Assembly: GCA_038131365.1 (NCBI GenBank)
Contig: JAYPPH010000005.1
Span: 1-64,000, forward strand
Source of the DNA: Marisalimonas marina
GTDB taxonomy: Bacteria > Pseudomonadota > Alphaproteobacteria > Puniceispirillales > Marisalimonadaceae
Direction: 5' to 3'
DNA length: 64,000 nucleotides
Position 1 is the first letter of the stretch. Every line of letters begins with the position of its first letter. Below the pieces are notes generated by a model. The model worked only from the letters and a program-made list of their open reading frames with translations. It made no database searches and was not told the origin of the DNA. Both the position numbers and the translations under genes were made by a program. Shown piece after piece: positions 44,244 to 52,896 of this stretch.

Positions 44244-44711
44244 ATGAGACAAACTATGTGGTTTTCTAAAGTTCCAGGTTATTTATTTGATAAACAAAAA
44301 ACACCTTACCTAACTAAGGCCAATGAACTTTCATTAGCTCAATCACAATATGAATTAGTTGCTTATGGTGTTTTTGTTGGAACTATATACGCTATCATAG
44401 GACTTGCTGCATTTTTAAATTATTTTGAAAATACAAGCCCCCTTTATTTACTATGGTTACTAGGTTCTGTTGGAGTCATATACAGTGTTTTTAGCGTGAT
44501 AAAGAATTATGAGGTTATCTCATCTTACGTAATCTCTTTAGCCCCAGCATTAATTGTGGGGATATGCTTATACGATGGTATAGTTGAGAGTGCATCTTTT
44601 GTAACATTAACGATTTTCGTTTGTTTTTTTCTTTTATCCTTAAAGTATGGATGGAGAGTAACAAGAATAGTTGCCTGGCAAAGATATACAGGTGAATTTA
44701 AATTAAATTAG
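44244..44711 (+). CDS. Uncharacterised four-helix membrane protein in TRAP operon
   Basis: The 155-aa protein has about four hydrophobic helices, LVAYGVFVGTIYAIIGLAAFL, LYLLWLLGSVGVIYSVFSVI, VISLAPALIVGICLYDGI and FVTLTIFVCFFLLSLKYGW. It is not a DctQ or DctM fold and I do not recognise a family. It lies 18 bases after DctQ and 29 before DctM in the same orientation, so it should be co-expressed with the transporter. A role as a TRAP accessory subunit is an inference. Confidence 0.75.
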   Translation: MRQTMWFSKVPGYLFDKQKTPYLTKANELSLAQSQYELVAYGVFVGTIYAIIGLAAFLNYFENTSPLYLLWLLGSVGVIYSVFSVIKNYEVISSYVISLAPALIVGICLYDGIVESASFVTLTIFVCFFLLSLKYGWRVTRIVAWQRYTGEFKLN

Positions 44712-44739
44712 GTAATAATCCAAAGGTATAGGAGCAGTT

Positions 44740-46131
44740 ATGGATTTTGTTGATATTATTGTAGAATATTTACCAATTTTTATGTTTTTGACGATGGGTG
44801 TTCTGTTATTTATTGGTTATCCCGTTGGTTTCATTCTTGGTGGTGTTGCTATTACTTATGGATTTATAGGTTATCTTTTTGGGGTTTTCAAAATTGCTGA
44901 GTTTTTTAATTTTGTTCCTCGAATGTGGGGATTTTCTGCGGAAAACCTGGTTCTTGTTGCCATACCGAGCTTTGTGTTTATGGGAACGATGATGGAACGA
45001 AGTGGTATAGCCAACGACTTATTGAGGACAACACAAATTTTACTTAGAAAAGTTCCTGGTGGTTTAGCTATGTCCGTTACGGTAATGGGAACTGTTTTAG
45101 CTGCTATGACTGGTATTATTGGTGCATCTGTTACTATGATGACTGCACTTGCTTTACCAACAATGCTTAAAAACAAATATAGTCACGCTCTTTCAACTGG
45201 AGTGATCGCGGCTTCAGGTACATTAGGGATCTTAATACCACCAAGTATTATGTTAATTATCATGGCTGATATTATGCAGGTTTCAGTCGGTAATTTATTT
45301 ATGGGAGCTGTTATACCAGGTTTAACATTAGCAATAATGTATATCATTTTTATTTTTGTATGGTGCTCTATTGACCCAAATGTTGCTCCCGCACTTAAAG
45401 AAGGTGATTTAGTTTATGAAAAAGGAAAATTACCTCAAATGGTATTAAAAGCCTTTTTACCACCAGTTGCTCTAATTGTTCTTATTAAAGGTTCTATTTT
45501 AATGGGATGGGCAACTCCTAGTGAAGCTGGAGCAGTTGGTGCTTTTGGTGCAACATTATTAGCTATAATTGGAAATAAATTTACTTTCCCAATGCTAAGA
45601 AGTGTTTTGCACTCTTCAGGTCTCACTATATCTATGGTTTTCATGATTATTTTAAGTGCAACTTGTTTTGCTTATGTTTTTAGATCTCTTGGCGGAGACT
45701 ATATTGTTGAAGAATTGATTGAAAAAGCAGGCTTGGGATCATGGGGATTATTGTTCTTACTTATGGGTATGACTTTTATGCTTGGCTTCTTCTTAGATTG
45801 GGTTGAAATTACATTGATTATTCTTCCAATCTTTGCACCGCTTGTTGTTTTACTAGATTTTGGTGACCATGTATCTCAATTAACAGGACTTGACGGACGT
45901 AAAGAAACTCTTGTGTGGTTCTTGGTTTTAATGGCGATAAATCTTCAAACTTCCTTCTTAACGCCACCGTTTGGTTTCGCGCTTTTCTATCTAAAAGGTG
46001 TTGCGCCGCCAGAAGTGGCTACCTTAAGTATTTACAGAGGTGTTATACCTTTCGTTATTATTCAGCTTATTGGACTTGCTATAGTCATCTACGAACCAGA
46101 AATGGCTCTATGGCTTCCGCGGCTGATCTAG
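44740..46131 (+). CDS. TRAP transporter large permease subunit (DctM-type)
   Basis: Main translocating subunit, 463 aa, with about 12 hydrophobic helices. DctM motifs visible are VAIPSFVFMGTMMERSGIA, TVMGTVLAAMTGIIGASVTMM, GILIPPSIMLIIMA, and TPSEAGAVGAFGATLLAI. Its operon order is dctP-dctQ-extra-dctM. It ends at a strong terminator. Proton/sodium-driven uptake of an organic acid is expected from the family. Confidence 0.95.
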   Translation: MDFVDIIVEYLPIFMFLTMGVLLFIGYPVGFILGGVAITYGFIGYLFGVFKIAEFFNFVPRMWGFSAENLVLVAIPSFVFMGTMMERSGIANDLLRTTQILLRKVPGGLAMSVTVMGTVLAAMTGIIGASVTMMTALALPTMLKNKYSHALSTGVIAASGTLGILIPPSIMLIIMADIMQVSVGNLFMGAVIPGLTLAIMYIIFIFVWCSIDPNVAPALKEGDLVYEKGKLPQMVLKAFLPPVALIVLIKGSILMGWATPSEAGAVGAFGATLLAIIGNKFTFPMLRSVLHSSGLTISMVFMIILSATCFAYVFRSLGGDYIVEELIEKAGLGSWGLLFLLMGMTFMLGFFLDWVEITLIILPIFAPLVVLLDFGDHVSQLTGLDGRKETLVWFLVLMAINLQTSFLTPPFGFALFYLKGVAPPEVATLSIYRGVIPFVIIQLIGLAIVIYEPEMALWLPRLI

Positions 46132-46142
46132 ATAATCGTTAT

Positions 46143-46173
46143 AAAAACCGCATCTTTAGATGCGGTTTTTTTT
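46143..46173 (+). terminator. Rho-independent terminator of TRAP operon 1
   Basis: AAAAACCGCATC (46143-46154) pairs perfectly with GATGCGGTTTTT (46159-46170) around TTTA, followed by T-residues. It separates the TRAP operon from the 3-hydroxyacyl-CoA dehydrogenase-like gene, although some readthrough is possible as the next start is only 16 bases on. Confidence 0.9.
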
Positions 46174-46188
46174 CTAAAAGGGTTTAAA

Positions 46189-47124
46189 ATGAGAAAAGTT
46201 GGTATCTGTGGTGCTGGTCTTATTGGAGCTAGTTGGGCAATTGGTTTTGCAAATGCAGGTTATAAGTCTCTTGTTTATGATAATGATCCAAATAGTTCTG
46301 AAAATTTTAAAAAGATTTTTGATAAGCTTATTCAAGACATAAAACTCATCAGTCCTAATATTGATGCAGAAAAAATTAAGAGCAATATCCAACTTAATTG
46401 TTCTATGGAGCAGATTTGTGAAGATAGTATTTTAATTCAGGAAAGTGTTGTTGAAGATCTAAAAGTAAAACAGGATATTTACAAGCAATTGGATAAACTT
46501 GCTTCTAAAGACACCATCTTGGCTTCATCATCTTCGTATCTTGTAATATCAAAAATTTCTGAGTTTGTAGAGCACAAACATAGATGCATCAATGCTCATC
46601 CTGCTCTGCCACCTCATGTGGTTCCATTTGTTGAGATTGCAGGAAGTGAGGATACTTCTGAAGCAATAATAAATGAGGCACTTAATATATATAAAAAAGC
46701 TAACTATGCTGCAATTTTAGTAAAAAAGGAAACAGAGGGGTTTGTATTAAATAGACTTCAAGGAGCTCTTTTAAATGAAGCCGTTAGACTTCATGAAGGA
46801 GGTTTTGCCTCTATGGAAGATATTGATGTTGCTCTAAAACATGCGCTTGGAATAAGGTGGGCTTTTATGGGTCCGTTTGAGATAATGGATTTAAATGCCC
46901 CAGAAGGAATTAAAGATTCTTTTAGTAGATATAGAACTGGTATACAAAATCTTGCTAAACAACAAAATACCGTTCCATCATATTCAGATGAGTATTTAAA
47001 CAAATTAGATAAAGAACAAAGACAAAGATTAGATTATCATGATAGATCTGATAGAATAGAAAAACGTAATAAGATGATCGCATTAATAAGAAAATTAAAA
47101 ATTGAGCTAGGGGAGGATGTCTAA
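46189..47124 (+). CDS. 3-hydroxyacyl-CoA-dehydrogenase-family oxidoreductase (lambda-crystallin / carnitine dehydrogenase type)
   Basis: The 311-aa protein has the NAD motif GICGAGLIGASWAIGFANAG and the HCDH catalytic His in CINAHPALPPHVVPFVEI. GFVLNRLQGALLNEAVRL begins the C-terminal helical domain; GPFEIMDLNAPEGIKDSFSR resembles lambda-crystallin L-gulonate 3-dehydrogenase and L-carnitine dehydrogenase. The CoA-specific N-terminal residues are not obvious. The next gene, a BKACE, overlaps it by 8 bases. This pairing is the one used for carnitine: oxidise the 3-hydroxyl to a 3-keto acid and cleave it. The substrate is inferred, not proven. Confidence 0.85.
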   Translation: MRKVGICGAGLIGASWAIGFANAGYKSLVYDNDPNSSENFKKIFDKLIQDIKLISPNIDAEKIKSNIQLNCSMEQICEDSILIQESVVEDLKVKQDIYKQLDKLASKDTILASSSSYLVISKISEFVEHKHRCINAHPALPPHVVPFVEIAGSEDTSEAIINEALNIYKKANYAAILVKKETEGFVLNRLQGALLNEAVRLHEGGFASMEDIDVALKHALGIRWAFMGPFEIMDLNAPEGIKDSFSRYRTGIQNLAKQQNTVPSYSDEYLNKLDKEQRQRLDYHDRSDRIEKRNKMIALIRKLKIELGEDV

Positions 47125-48064
47125 GATGGCCAAAAATAAAAAAGTAATAATAAGTTGTGCAGTTACAGGTGCTATACATACACCGTCAATGTCTGAGTAT
47201 TTACCAGTTACAGCAGATGAAGTTATAGAGCATTCCCTGGCAGCTCATGAAGCTGGTGCAGCTGTTTTACATCTGCATGCAAGAGATGAGGTGGATGGAC
47301 ACCCAACACAAGATCCGGAAGAGTTCCAAAAATTTCTTCCTACAATTCAAAACTCTTGTGATGCTGTTATTAATATTACAACAGGTGGTGGTCCTCAAAT
47401 GTCTGTTGAAGAAAGAATGAAGCCTGCAATGCACTTCAAACCAGAACTTGCATCCTTAAACATGGGATCTATGAATTTTGGTCTTTTTCCAATGTTAAAA
47501 AAACATAATCAACTACAATATCCATGGGAAAAAGAAATGTTAGAAAGAAGTAAGCATTCTCTTTTTAAAAACACTTTTGAGGATATAGAAAATATCATGA
47601 CCTTAGGATATGAAAATGGAACAAGGTTTGAATTTGAGTGCTATGATGTAGGTCATTTATATAATCTTCATTATTTTCATAGAGAAGGAATGTTAAAGGG
47701 CCCATATTTTATCCAATTTGTAATGGGAATTATGGGTGGAATTGGAGCTGATGCTGACAATTTACTTCATATGAAAAAAACAGCAGACAAGCTTTTTGGA
47801 GACGCTGGTTATGAGTGGTCAGTCGTAGGTGCTGGTGCAACTCAAATGAGAATTAATGCAACTGGAGCTGCATTAGGATCACATGTAAGAGTTGGTCTTG
47901 AAGATTCTCTCTGGGATGGTCCTGGTAATTTAGCAAAAACAAATGCAGATCAGGTTAAGAGAGTTGTAGAAATTCTTAATGGATTATCATTAGAGGTTGC
48001 TACCCCAGATGAGGCAAGGCAAATGTTAGGCTTAAAAGGTAAAGATAAAACTAACATTAAGTAG
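47117..48064 (+). CDS. BKACE (beta-keto acid cleavage enzyme, DUF849) family
   Basis: TIM-barrel enzyme of 315 aa that converts a beta-keto acid plus acetyl-CoA to acetoacetate and an acyl-CoA. IISCAVTGAIHTPSMSEYLP at the N-terminus, HLHARDEVDGHPTQDP (zinc-binding His-x-His) and INITTGGGPQMSVEER are family motifs. Other typical segments are ELASLNMGSMNFG and VVGAGATQMRINATG. The ATG at 47117 is preceded by GGGGAGG; a second ATG follows nine bases on. It is coupled to the upstream dehydrogenase by overlap, and SDR follows after 11 bases. Confidence 0.93.
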   Translation: MSKMAKNKKVIISCAVTGAIHTPSMSEYLPVTADEVIEHSLAAHEAGAAVLHLHARDEVDGHPTQDPEEFQKFLPTIQNSCDAVINITTGGGPQMSVEERMKPAMHFKPELASLNMGSMNFGLFPMLKKHNQLQYPWEKEMLERSKHSLFKNTFEDIENIMTLGYENGTRFEFECYDVGHLYNLHYFHREGMLKGPYFIQFVMGIMGGIGADADNLLHMKKTADKLFGDAGYEWSVVGAGATQMRINATGAALGSHVRVGLEDSLWDGPGNLAKTNADQVKRVVEILNGLSLEVATPDEARQMLGLKGKDKTNIK

Positions 48065-48075
48065 AAGGCTTACAA

Positions 48076-48852
48076 ATGAATTATGAAAAACTTCTTGATG
48101 GCAAAAAGGCAATAATCACTGCTGGAGCCGATGGTATTGGTTATGCAATAGCTAGAAGGTTTGAAAAGGCAGGCGCCCACGTCTTTGTTTGTGATATAAA
48201 CGAAGAAGCTGTAAATAAAGCCAATAGTGTTGATGATAATATCAAAGCTACCGTTTGTGATTTGAGGCAAACTCAGCTTATCTCCTCTATGGTTGAAGAA
48301 GGATTAGATCATTTAAAAGAGATTGATATTATTGTTAATAATGCAGGGATTGCAGGAGAAACAGCTGCAGTAGGTGACCAAACTCTTGGCGGATGGCAAG
48401 AATGTCTTCAAGTAAATATGACTAGTCATTTTGAAACAATGAGACTTCTGGTTCCACGTATGAATGATGAAGGCTCTATTCTTTCAGTTTCATCAGTTGC
48501 AGGTAGAGTTGGTTTTGCTTACAGGCTACCATATGCTGCAACCAAATGGGCTGTAATAGGTATGGTTAAAAGTTTAGCTATTGAGCTTGGTCCAAGGGGT
48601 ATCAGGGCGAACGCACTTCTGCCAGGTATTGTTGAAGGTGAAAGACAAAACAGAGTTATAGAAGCAAAAGCTAAAGTAAAAAATATTTCATTTGATGCAA
48701 TGAAAGACGAAATATTATCTGGGGCATCGCTTAATAGGTTTGTTACGCATGATGATTTAGCAGAACAGGCACATTTTCTCTGTAGTCCTCTTGGAAAAAA
48801 TATATCTGGGCAAGCTATAAGCGTATGTGGAAATATTGAAAAAGCTGGCTAA
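48076..48852 (+). CDS. Short-chain dehydrogenase/reductase
   Basis: Classical SDR of 258 aa. The cofactor motif is IITAGADGIGYAIARRF (a variant of T-G-x-x-x-G-I-G), then NNAGIAG, and SSVAG with YAATK (Tyr-x-x-x-Lys). RANALLPGIVEGERQN fits the 3-oxoacyl reductase / sugar-alcohol group. It closes the HCDH-BKACE set. It ends four bases past the end of the convergent alpha/beta hydrolase. Substrate unknown. Confidence 0.92.
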   Translation: MNYEKLLDGKKAIITAGADGIGYAIARRFEKAGAHVFVCDINEEAVNKANSVDDNIKATVCDLRQTQLISSMVEEGLDHLKEIDIIVNNAGIAGETAAVGDQTLGGWQECLQVNMTSHFETMRLLVPRMNDEGSILSVSSVAGRVGFAYRLPYAATKWAVIGMVKSLAIELGPRGIRANALLPGIVEGERQNRVIEAKAKVKNISFDAMKDEILSGASLNRFVTHDDLAEQAHFLCSPLGKNISGQAISVCGNIEKAG

Positions 48853-49709
48853 ACTTTTTCTGAAATTTCATCTAAAATAGGATAGATATAGGATTTAAAT
48901 AGCTCTGGGTTTTCAGACATTGGAAAATGACCCATCCCTTCCATAATTTTGGCTTTTGCGCCATTTATCCTACTAGCTGTTTCCATTGTTCTTTCAGGCG
49001 TGCATGAGCAATCATATTCTCCTGATAATAGGTAAACAGGGCATTTTGATGTATCTATTAAACTTGATCTATTGTCAAAATCTCCATCATGCCAGTAAAA
49101 ATAAAGATCTCCTTTAAATACCCCTGGTCCACCTTGCATGTAATGCCACAAAGTTTCATGTCTAAATTTATTTGGACTTTGCGGGGCAATTTGTGAGGAT
49201 ACAAAAGCAGCTTGAATCATTCCCCCATGCACATCTGGTCTATATAACCAATCTAAATCATAATAAGGTTCTAGTTTGTCAGATCCTTCTAGTGCAATGA
49301 CAGCTCTAAAATATTCATTTTGCTCTAACGCTAGATGTAAAACAACACGACCACCCATAGAACAACCCATTATTACGGGGTTTATAAGTTCATATTTATT
49401 ACAAAAAGACATTATGATTTGTTTATAAAAGTCAGTTGTAAGTTTATAATCTGAATCTTCATAACCCTCTGGGGGATTTGATTTTCCATGCCATGGAAGA
49501 TCAAAAACAATAACTCTATATTTATCAGTAATTTTTTTATCGTTTAATATATGTCTAAATTGTCTTCCATCTGAGCCTGCTGTGTGAAGACATATTAGAG
49601 GTATTCCAGACCCTGCTTCCTCAACATATATTCTATAATTTTGATTATTAATTTTTAGATTAAAGTATCTTCCAATTATATCCTCAAATTCAATTGTATC
49701 TTTTTTCAT
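48849..49709 (-). CDS. Alpha/beta hydrolase
   Basis: The fold is clear: an oxyanion region, IPLICLHTAGSDGRQF, the nucleophile elbow GCSMGGRVVLHLA, an acid region (LSGEYDCSCTPE), and the catalytic His in MEGMGHFPMSENPE. At 286 aa it is typical. It is eight bases after the SCP2-like gene on the same strand and shares no motif that would define the substrate. In some clusters such enzymes cleave an amide or lactone. Confidence 0.88.
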   Translation of the reverse strand: MKKDTIEFEDIIGRYFNLKINNQNYRIYVEEAGSGIPLICLHTAGSDGRQFRHILNDKKITDKYRVIVFDLPWHGKSNPPEGYEDSDYKLTTDFYKQIIMSFCNKYELINPVIMGCSMGGRVVLHLALEQNEYFRAVIALEGSDKLEPYYDLDWLYRPDVHGGMIQAAFVSSQIAPQSPNKFRHETLWHYMQGGPGVFKGDLYFYWHDGDFDNRSSLIDTSKCPVYLLSGEYDCSCTPERTMETASRINGAKAKIMEGMGHFPMSENPELFKSYIYPILDEISEKV

Positions 49710-49717
49710 TTTAAGCC

Positions 49718-50089
49718 TTAGTTAGTTTTTATCTGTCTATTAGAAGCAATGATATCTTTGAAATATTGTAAGTTTTGCATGAGAGGAATTAGGTTTCCAT
49801 CAATAGTAACTATCTTTTTGGCTAACATCGCAAAAATGTCATGATAATCTCTTGGAGGTATTGTAAGCCAGTGTTTTTCCCAACTTTTAGTGTCGGCATG
49901 TATCTTAAAAATACCACTCTTAGTTTGAAGATCTCGTCTATTTATAGATAATATTCGACCATTGTTTATTTCAAACAAATAATCATTATTCCCATAACCA
50001 AAAGTGAAAGTAAGATTTAACCATTTACCATTATCAACTAACTTTTTGTTTGAGTTGACAATATTTATCCATTCATCAATTGATTTCAT
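49718..50089 (-). CDS. SCP2-like (sterol-carrier-protein) domain protein
   Basis: Small protein of 123 aa, weakly resembling the SCP2 lipid-binding fold: FEINNGRILSINRR, SGIFKIHADTKSWEKHW and PPRDYHDIFAMLAKKIVTIDG, then NLIPLMQNLQYFKDI. No signal peptide. It begins the operon with the downstream alpha/beta hydrolase. Ligand and role are unknown, and my family assignment is tentative. Confidence 0.6.
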   Translation of the reverse strand: MKSIDEWINIVNSNKKLVDNGKWLNLTFTFGYGNNDYLFEINNGRILSINRRDLQTKSGIFKIHADTKSWEKHWLTIPPRDYHDIFAMLAKKIVTIDGNLIPLMQNLQYFKDIIASNRQIKTN

Positions 50090-50178
50090 TTAGACCTAAC
50101 CATTCTAAAATTTTAAACTTTTCTTATTATTTTACAAAAAAATTCTTTAATATATTCTAATTATATTAGGGAGATATT

Positions 50179-51387
50179 ATGTTTGATATAAAAAGTTTTC
50201 TTCATTCAGATGCTTTGGGTCCGGCAATAGAATGGAAAGGTTATCCAAAATTTAATTTTATTGGAGGGCACAATGATAATGAAAATATACCGGTTATCTC
50301 TTTAAAAGAATCTATAGATAAGGTTATTTTAAGAGAAGGTAAAACTTTAGCAAAGTACGGCCTGGAAAGTGGTCCTCAAGGATATCTTCCACTAAGAACT
50401 TTTTTATCTAATCAATTAAAAAATAGTGCTGCTATAAATTGTGCCGAAAGAGAGATTTTGATTGTATCTGGATCATTGCAGGCTTTGGATCTAGTGAATA
50501 CAACATTTCTTAGGAAAGGTGATACCGTAATAATAGAAGAGGAAAACTATGGTGGAACTATTTCCAGACTAAAAAAGCTTGGGGTTAATATGATTGGAAT
50601 CCCGCTTGAAAAAGATGGGATGGATATAAATTATTTAGAAAAAGAGCTAAAAAAACTTGAGAGTGAAAACAAAAAACCTCGATATATTTATACGATCCCA
50701 ACAATACAAAACCCAACAGGCACTGTTATGTCAGTCGAAAAAAGAAGGGCACTGATAGAAATATCAAAAAAGTTTGGAATTCCTATTTTTGAAGATGATT
50801 GTTATGCAGACTTATTGTATGAAAAGCAAAGACCACCTGCTATTAAATCATTTGATGATGAAGGTTATGTTATATATTGCGGTTCTTTTTCAAAATCGAT
50901 AGCGCCTGCTCTAAGAGTTGGGTACTTGGTTGCAAATTGGGATATTCTTTCAAGAATTTTACCAAATAAAACTGATGCGGGCAGTGGTTCCTTAGAACAA
51001 ATGGCATTAGCTGAATTTTGTAAAAATGAATTTAATGATCATGTAACTAAGCTTAGGGTTGAACTAAAAAAGAAGTCAGACGTTATTTGTAATGCATTAG
51101 ATAAATACTTTGGTTCAACAGCTAATTATCAAAAGCCTGATGGAGGTATCTTTATCTGGGTAGATATGCCAGAGAATGTAGATACTTCCAAATTATACGA
51201 TGTTGCAATAAAACAAGGAGTTGCCATCAATCCTGGTCATGAATGGTCTGTTAACCCAAGCGGTAAACATAAAATGAGGCTTTGTTATGGAAACCCAACT
51301 ATTGAAGAAATTGATCAAGGTGTAAAACTTTTAGCAGAAATATGTCAAAAAGAATTTGGTGTGCCTAAGCAAATTGCTAATCAATAA
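50179..51387 (+). CDS. PLP-dependent aminotransferase (class I, 2-aminoadipate/valine-pyruvate type)
   Basis: The 402-aa fold type I aminotransferase has the elements GPQGYLPLRTFLS, IVSGSLQALDLVN, IYTIPTIQNPTGTVMS (Asn and Pro of PLP site), FEDDCYADLLYE and the lysine motif YCGSFSKSIAPALRVGYL. It matches the stand-alone aminotransferase domain related to MocR proteins. Strong GGGAG precedes the start. It is divergent from the SCP2-like gene. Amino-donor not known. Confidence 0.92.
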   Translation: MFDIKSFLHSDALGPAIEWKGYPKFNFIGGHNDNENIPVISLKESIDKVILREGKTLAKYGLESGPQGYLPLRTFLSNQLKNSAAINCAEREILIVSGSLQALDLVNTTFLRKGDTVIIEEENYGGTISRLKKLGVNMIGIPLEKDGMDINYLEKELKKLESENKKPRYIYTIPTIQNPTGTVMSVEKRRALIEISKKFGIPIFEDDCYADLLYEKQRPPAIKSFDDEGYVIYCGSFSKSIAPALRVGYLVANWDILSRILPNKTDAGSGSLEQMALAEFCKNEFNDHVTKLRVELKKKSDVICNALDKYFGSTANYQKPDGGIFIWVDMPENVDTSKLYDVAIKQGVAINPGHEWSVNPSGKHKMRLCYGNPTIEEIDQGVKLLAEICQKEFGVPKQIANQ

Positions 51388-51394
51388 AATTTAA

Positions 51395-52288
51395 TTAGTT
51401 TAACAACTCTAAAATTGCCTTAGCAAACTCATTGGGGTTTTCTTGGGGTACATTATGGCCAATATTCTTTAAAATTTTATGATTTTTATGATGCAAGAAT
51501 TTTTCTTCAAGTTTTTTTGGATTTGACAATCCTGTGACACCGTCGCTTGCTCCATCTATTGTGATGCTAGGTACTTTAATTGGAGGTTGTTTAGTTAATT
51601 GTTGTTCTATTGAATCGTACTTTGGATCTCCATTTACTAATCCAAACCTATGTCTGTAGCTGTGAATTACGACCTCTGTAAAATCATTGTTTTCGAAAGA
51701 AGTAGAGCTTAAATTATAGGTAGCATCATCATAATTCCATGATGGTGACCAAGTTGACCACAAAAATTTAATAAATTCATGTCGATTTTGTTCTAAGCTA
51801 TTTTGTCCTCTGTCACTGTGAAAAAAATATTGATACCATAATTTATGTTCCACATATGGTGTTGATGGTTTTGAGGAGTTCTTGATGTCTTGAATGTTAT
51901 ATCCATTACATGACACTAATCCCAAAGATCTTTCAGGATAAAGTGCAGAAACAATACAAGCTGCTCTCCCGCCCCAATCATAACCAGCTAAAATAGCTTT
52001 CTCAATTTTAATTGAATTCATAAAGTTTAAAAGGTCTGACGCTAATGCAGCTTGTTGCCCTGATCTTAAGGTTTCCTTTTTAAGAAATTTTGTTTTTCCA
52101 TACCCTCTTAGGTAAGGAATTAATATTCTATGCTGAGAAGATTTTAATTTAGTTGATACATCTTTGTAGGCATGAATGTCGTAAGGAAAACCATGGAGCA
52201 GAATGATAGGGATACCATTAGCTGGACCTGCTTCATAGTAACTTATGTTAAGATCACCTGCATTTACCTGTTTTAAATATTTAATCAT
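51395..52288 (-). CDS. Alpha/beta hydrolase, epoxide-hydrolase/haloalkane-dehalogenase type
   Basis: At 297 aa, with IPIILLHGFPYDIHAYKDV (HG-x-P oxyanion motif) and AGYDWGGRAACIV as the nucleophile elbow, with Asp as nucleophile (GYDWGG). That is diagnostic of epoxide hydrolases and dehalogenases rather than esterases. C-terminal His is in LKNIGHNVPQENP. It is 18 bases downstream of the Lrp gene on the same strand, so it may be co-transcribed with the regulator. Confidence 0.88.
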   Translation of the reverse strand: MIKYLKQVNAGDLNISYYEAGPANGIPIILLHGFPYDIHAYKDVSTKLKSSQHRILIPYLRGYGKTKFLKKETLRSGQQAALASDLLNFMNSIKIEKAILAGYDWGGRAACIVSALYPERSLGLVSCNGYNIQDIKNSSKPSTPYVEHKLWYQYFFHSDRGQNSLEQNRHEFIKFLWSTWSPSWNYDDATYNLSSTSFENNDFTEVVIHSYRHRFGLVNGDPKYDSIEQQLTKQPPIKVPSITIDGASDGVTGLSNPKKLEEKFLHHKNHKILKNIGHNVPQENPNEFAKAILELLN

Positions 52289-52306
52289 ACATTTGCCTTG
52301 GTAACA

Positions 52307-52774
52307 TTAAGAAATTAAAGGAAGATTATTTTTAGTTTTTACTCTACCTAACGCAAAATTTGTTTCTATCGAGGCTATGCCCTTAACTTTTGTTAATTCT
52401 TCCCGCATGAATATTTCATAATTTTTTAGATCAGCGGCCACAACCCTTAATAGATAATCTCTATTTCCGGTTACAAGCCAACAATCCATAACGGCATCTA
52501 AAGAAGTAATATTTTTTTCAAATGCTTTTAAAGTATTATCCGTTTGATTTTCTAATCTAACAGAGACAAATGCAGTAACTGGAAATCCATAAGAAACTTC
52601 ATCAATGATAGCGGTATAACCAGAAATTAGTCCTTTCTTTTCGAGGTTTTTTACTCTTCTTAAACAAGGAGAAGGTGACAAACCAACCTTCTCAGCTAAC
52701 TCAAAGTTTGTAAGTCGACCATCTTGCTGTAAGAAAAAAATAATTTTTTGATCTATTCTATCAATATTGCTCAA
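52307..52774 (-). CDS. Lrp/AsnC-family transcriptional regulator
   Basis: Feast/famine regulator of 155 aa. The N-terminal helix-turn-helix, IIFFLQQDGRLTNFELAEKV then SPSPCLRRVKNLEKKGLI, is followed by the RAM ligand domain (FPVTAFVSVRLENQ and MDCWLVTGNRDYLLRV). It is divergent from the E1-type gene across 122 bases that contain a palindrome. Regulation of that operon and of itself by an amino or 2-oxo acid is likely, by analogy with mdeR next to mdeB in Pseudomonas. Confidence 0.95.
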   Translation of the reverse strand: MSNIDRIDQKIIFFLQQDGRLTNFELAEKVGLSPSPCLRRVKNLEKKGLISGYTAIIDEVSYGFPVTAFVSVRLENQTDNTLKAFEKNITSLDAVMDCWLVTGNRDYLLRVVAADLKNYEIFMREELTKVKGIASIETNFALGRVKTKNNLPLIS

Positions 52775-52815
52775 AATAATGCCTTTTAAGAATATAATTT
52801 TTATATATCTATAAA

Positions 52816-52834
52816 TTTAGCATATAATGCTAAA
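52816..52834. promoter_or_regulatory. Palindromic operator between Lrp gene and E1 operon
   Basis: TTTAGCAT at 52816-52823 and ATGCTAAA at 52827-52834 are exact inverted repeats around ATA. The site lies in the middle of the 122-base divergent region of the Lrp/AsnC gene and the E1 gene, in very AT-rich DNA. Lrp/AsnC family sites are AT-rich palindromes of this size, so it is a reasonable autoregulatory operator. It could overlap promoters, but I cannot place their elements. Confidence 0.6.
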
Positions 52835-52896
52835 AATAAAAATAAATTTATAATTTTTAGTCATTCATTCTATTTGAATTATGTTAATTTTAAATA

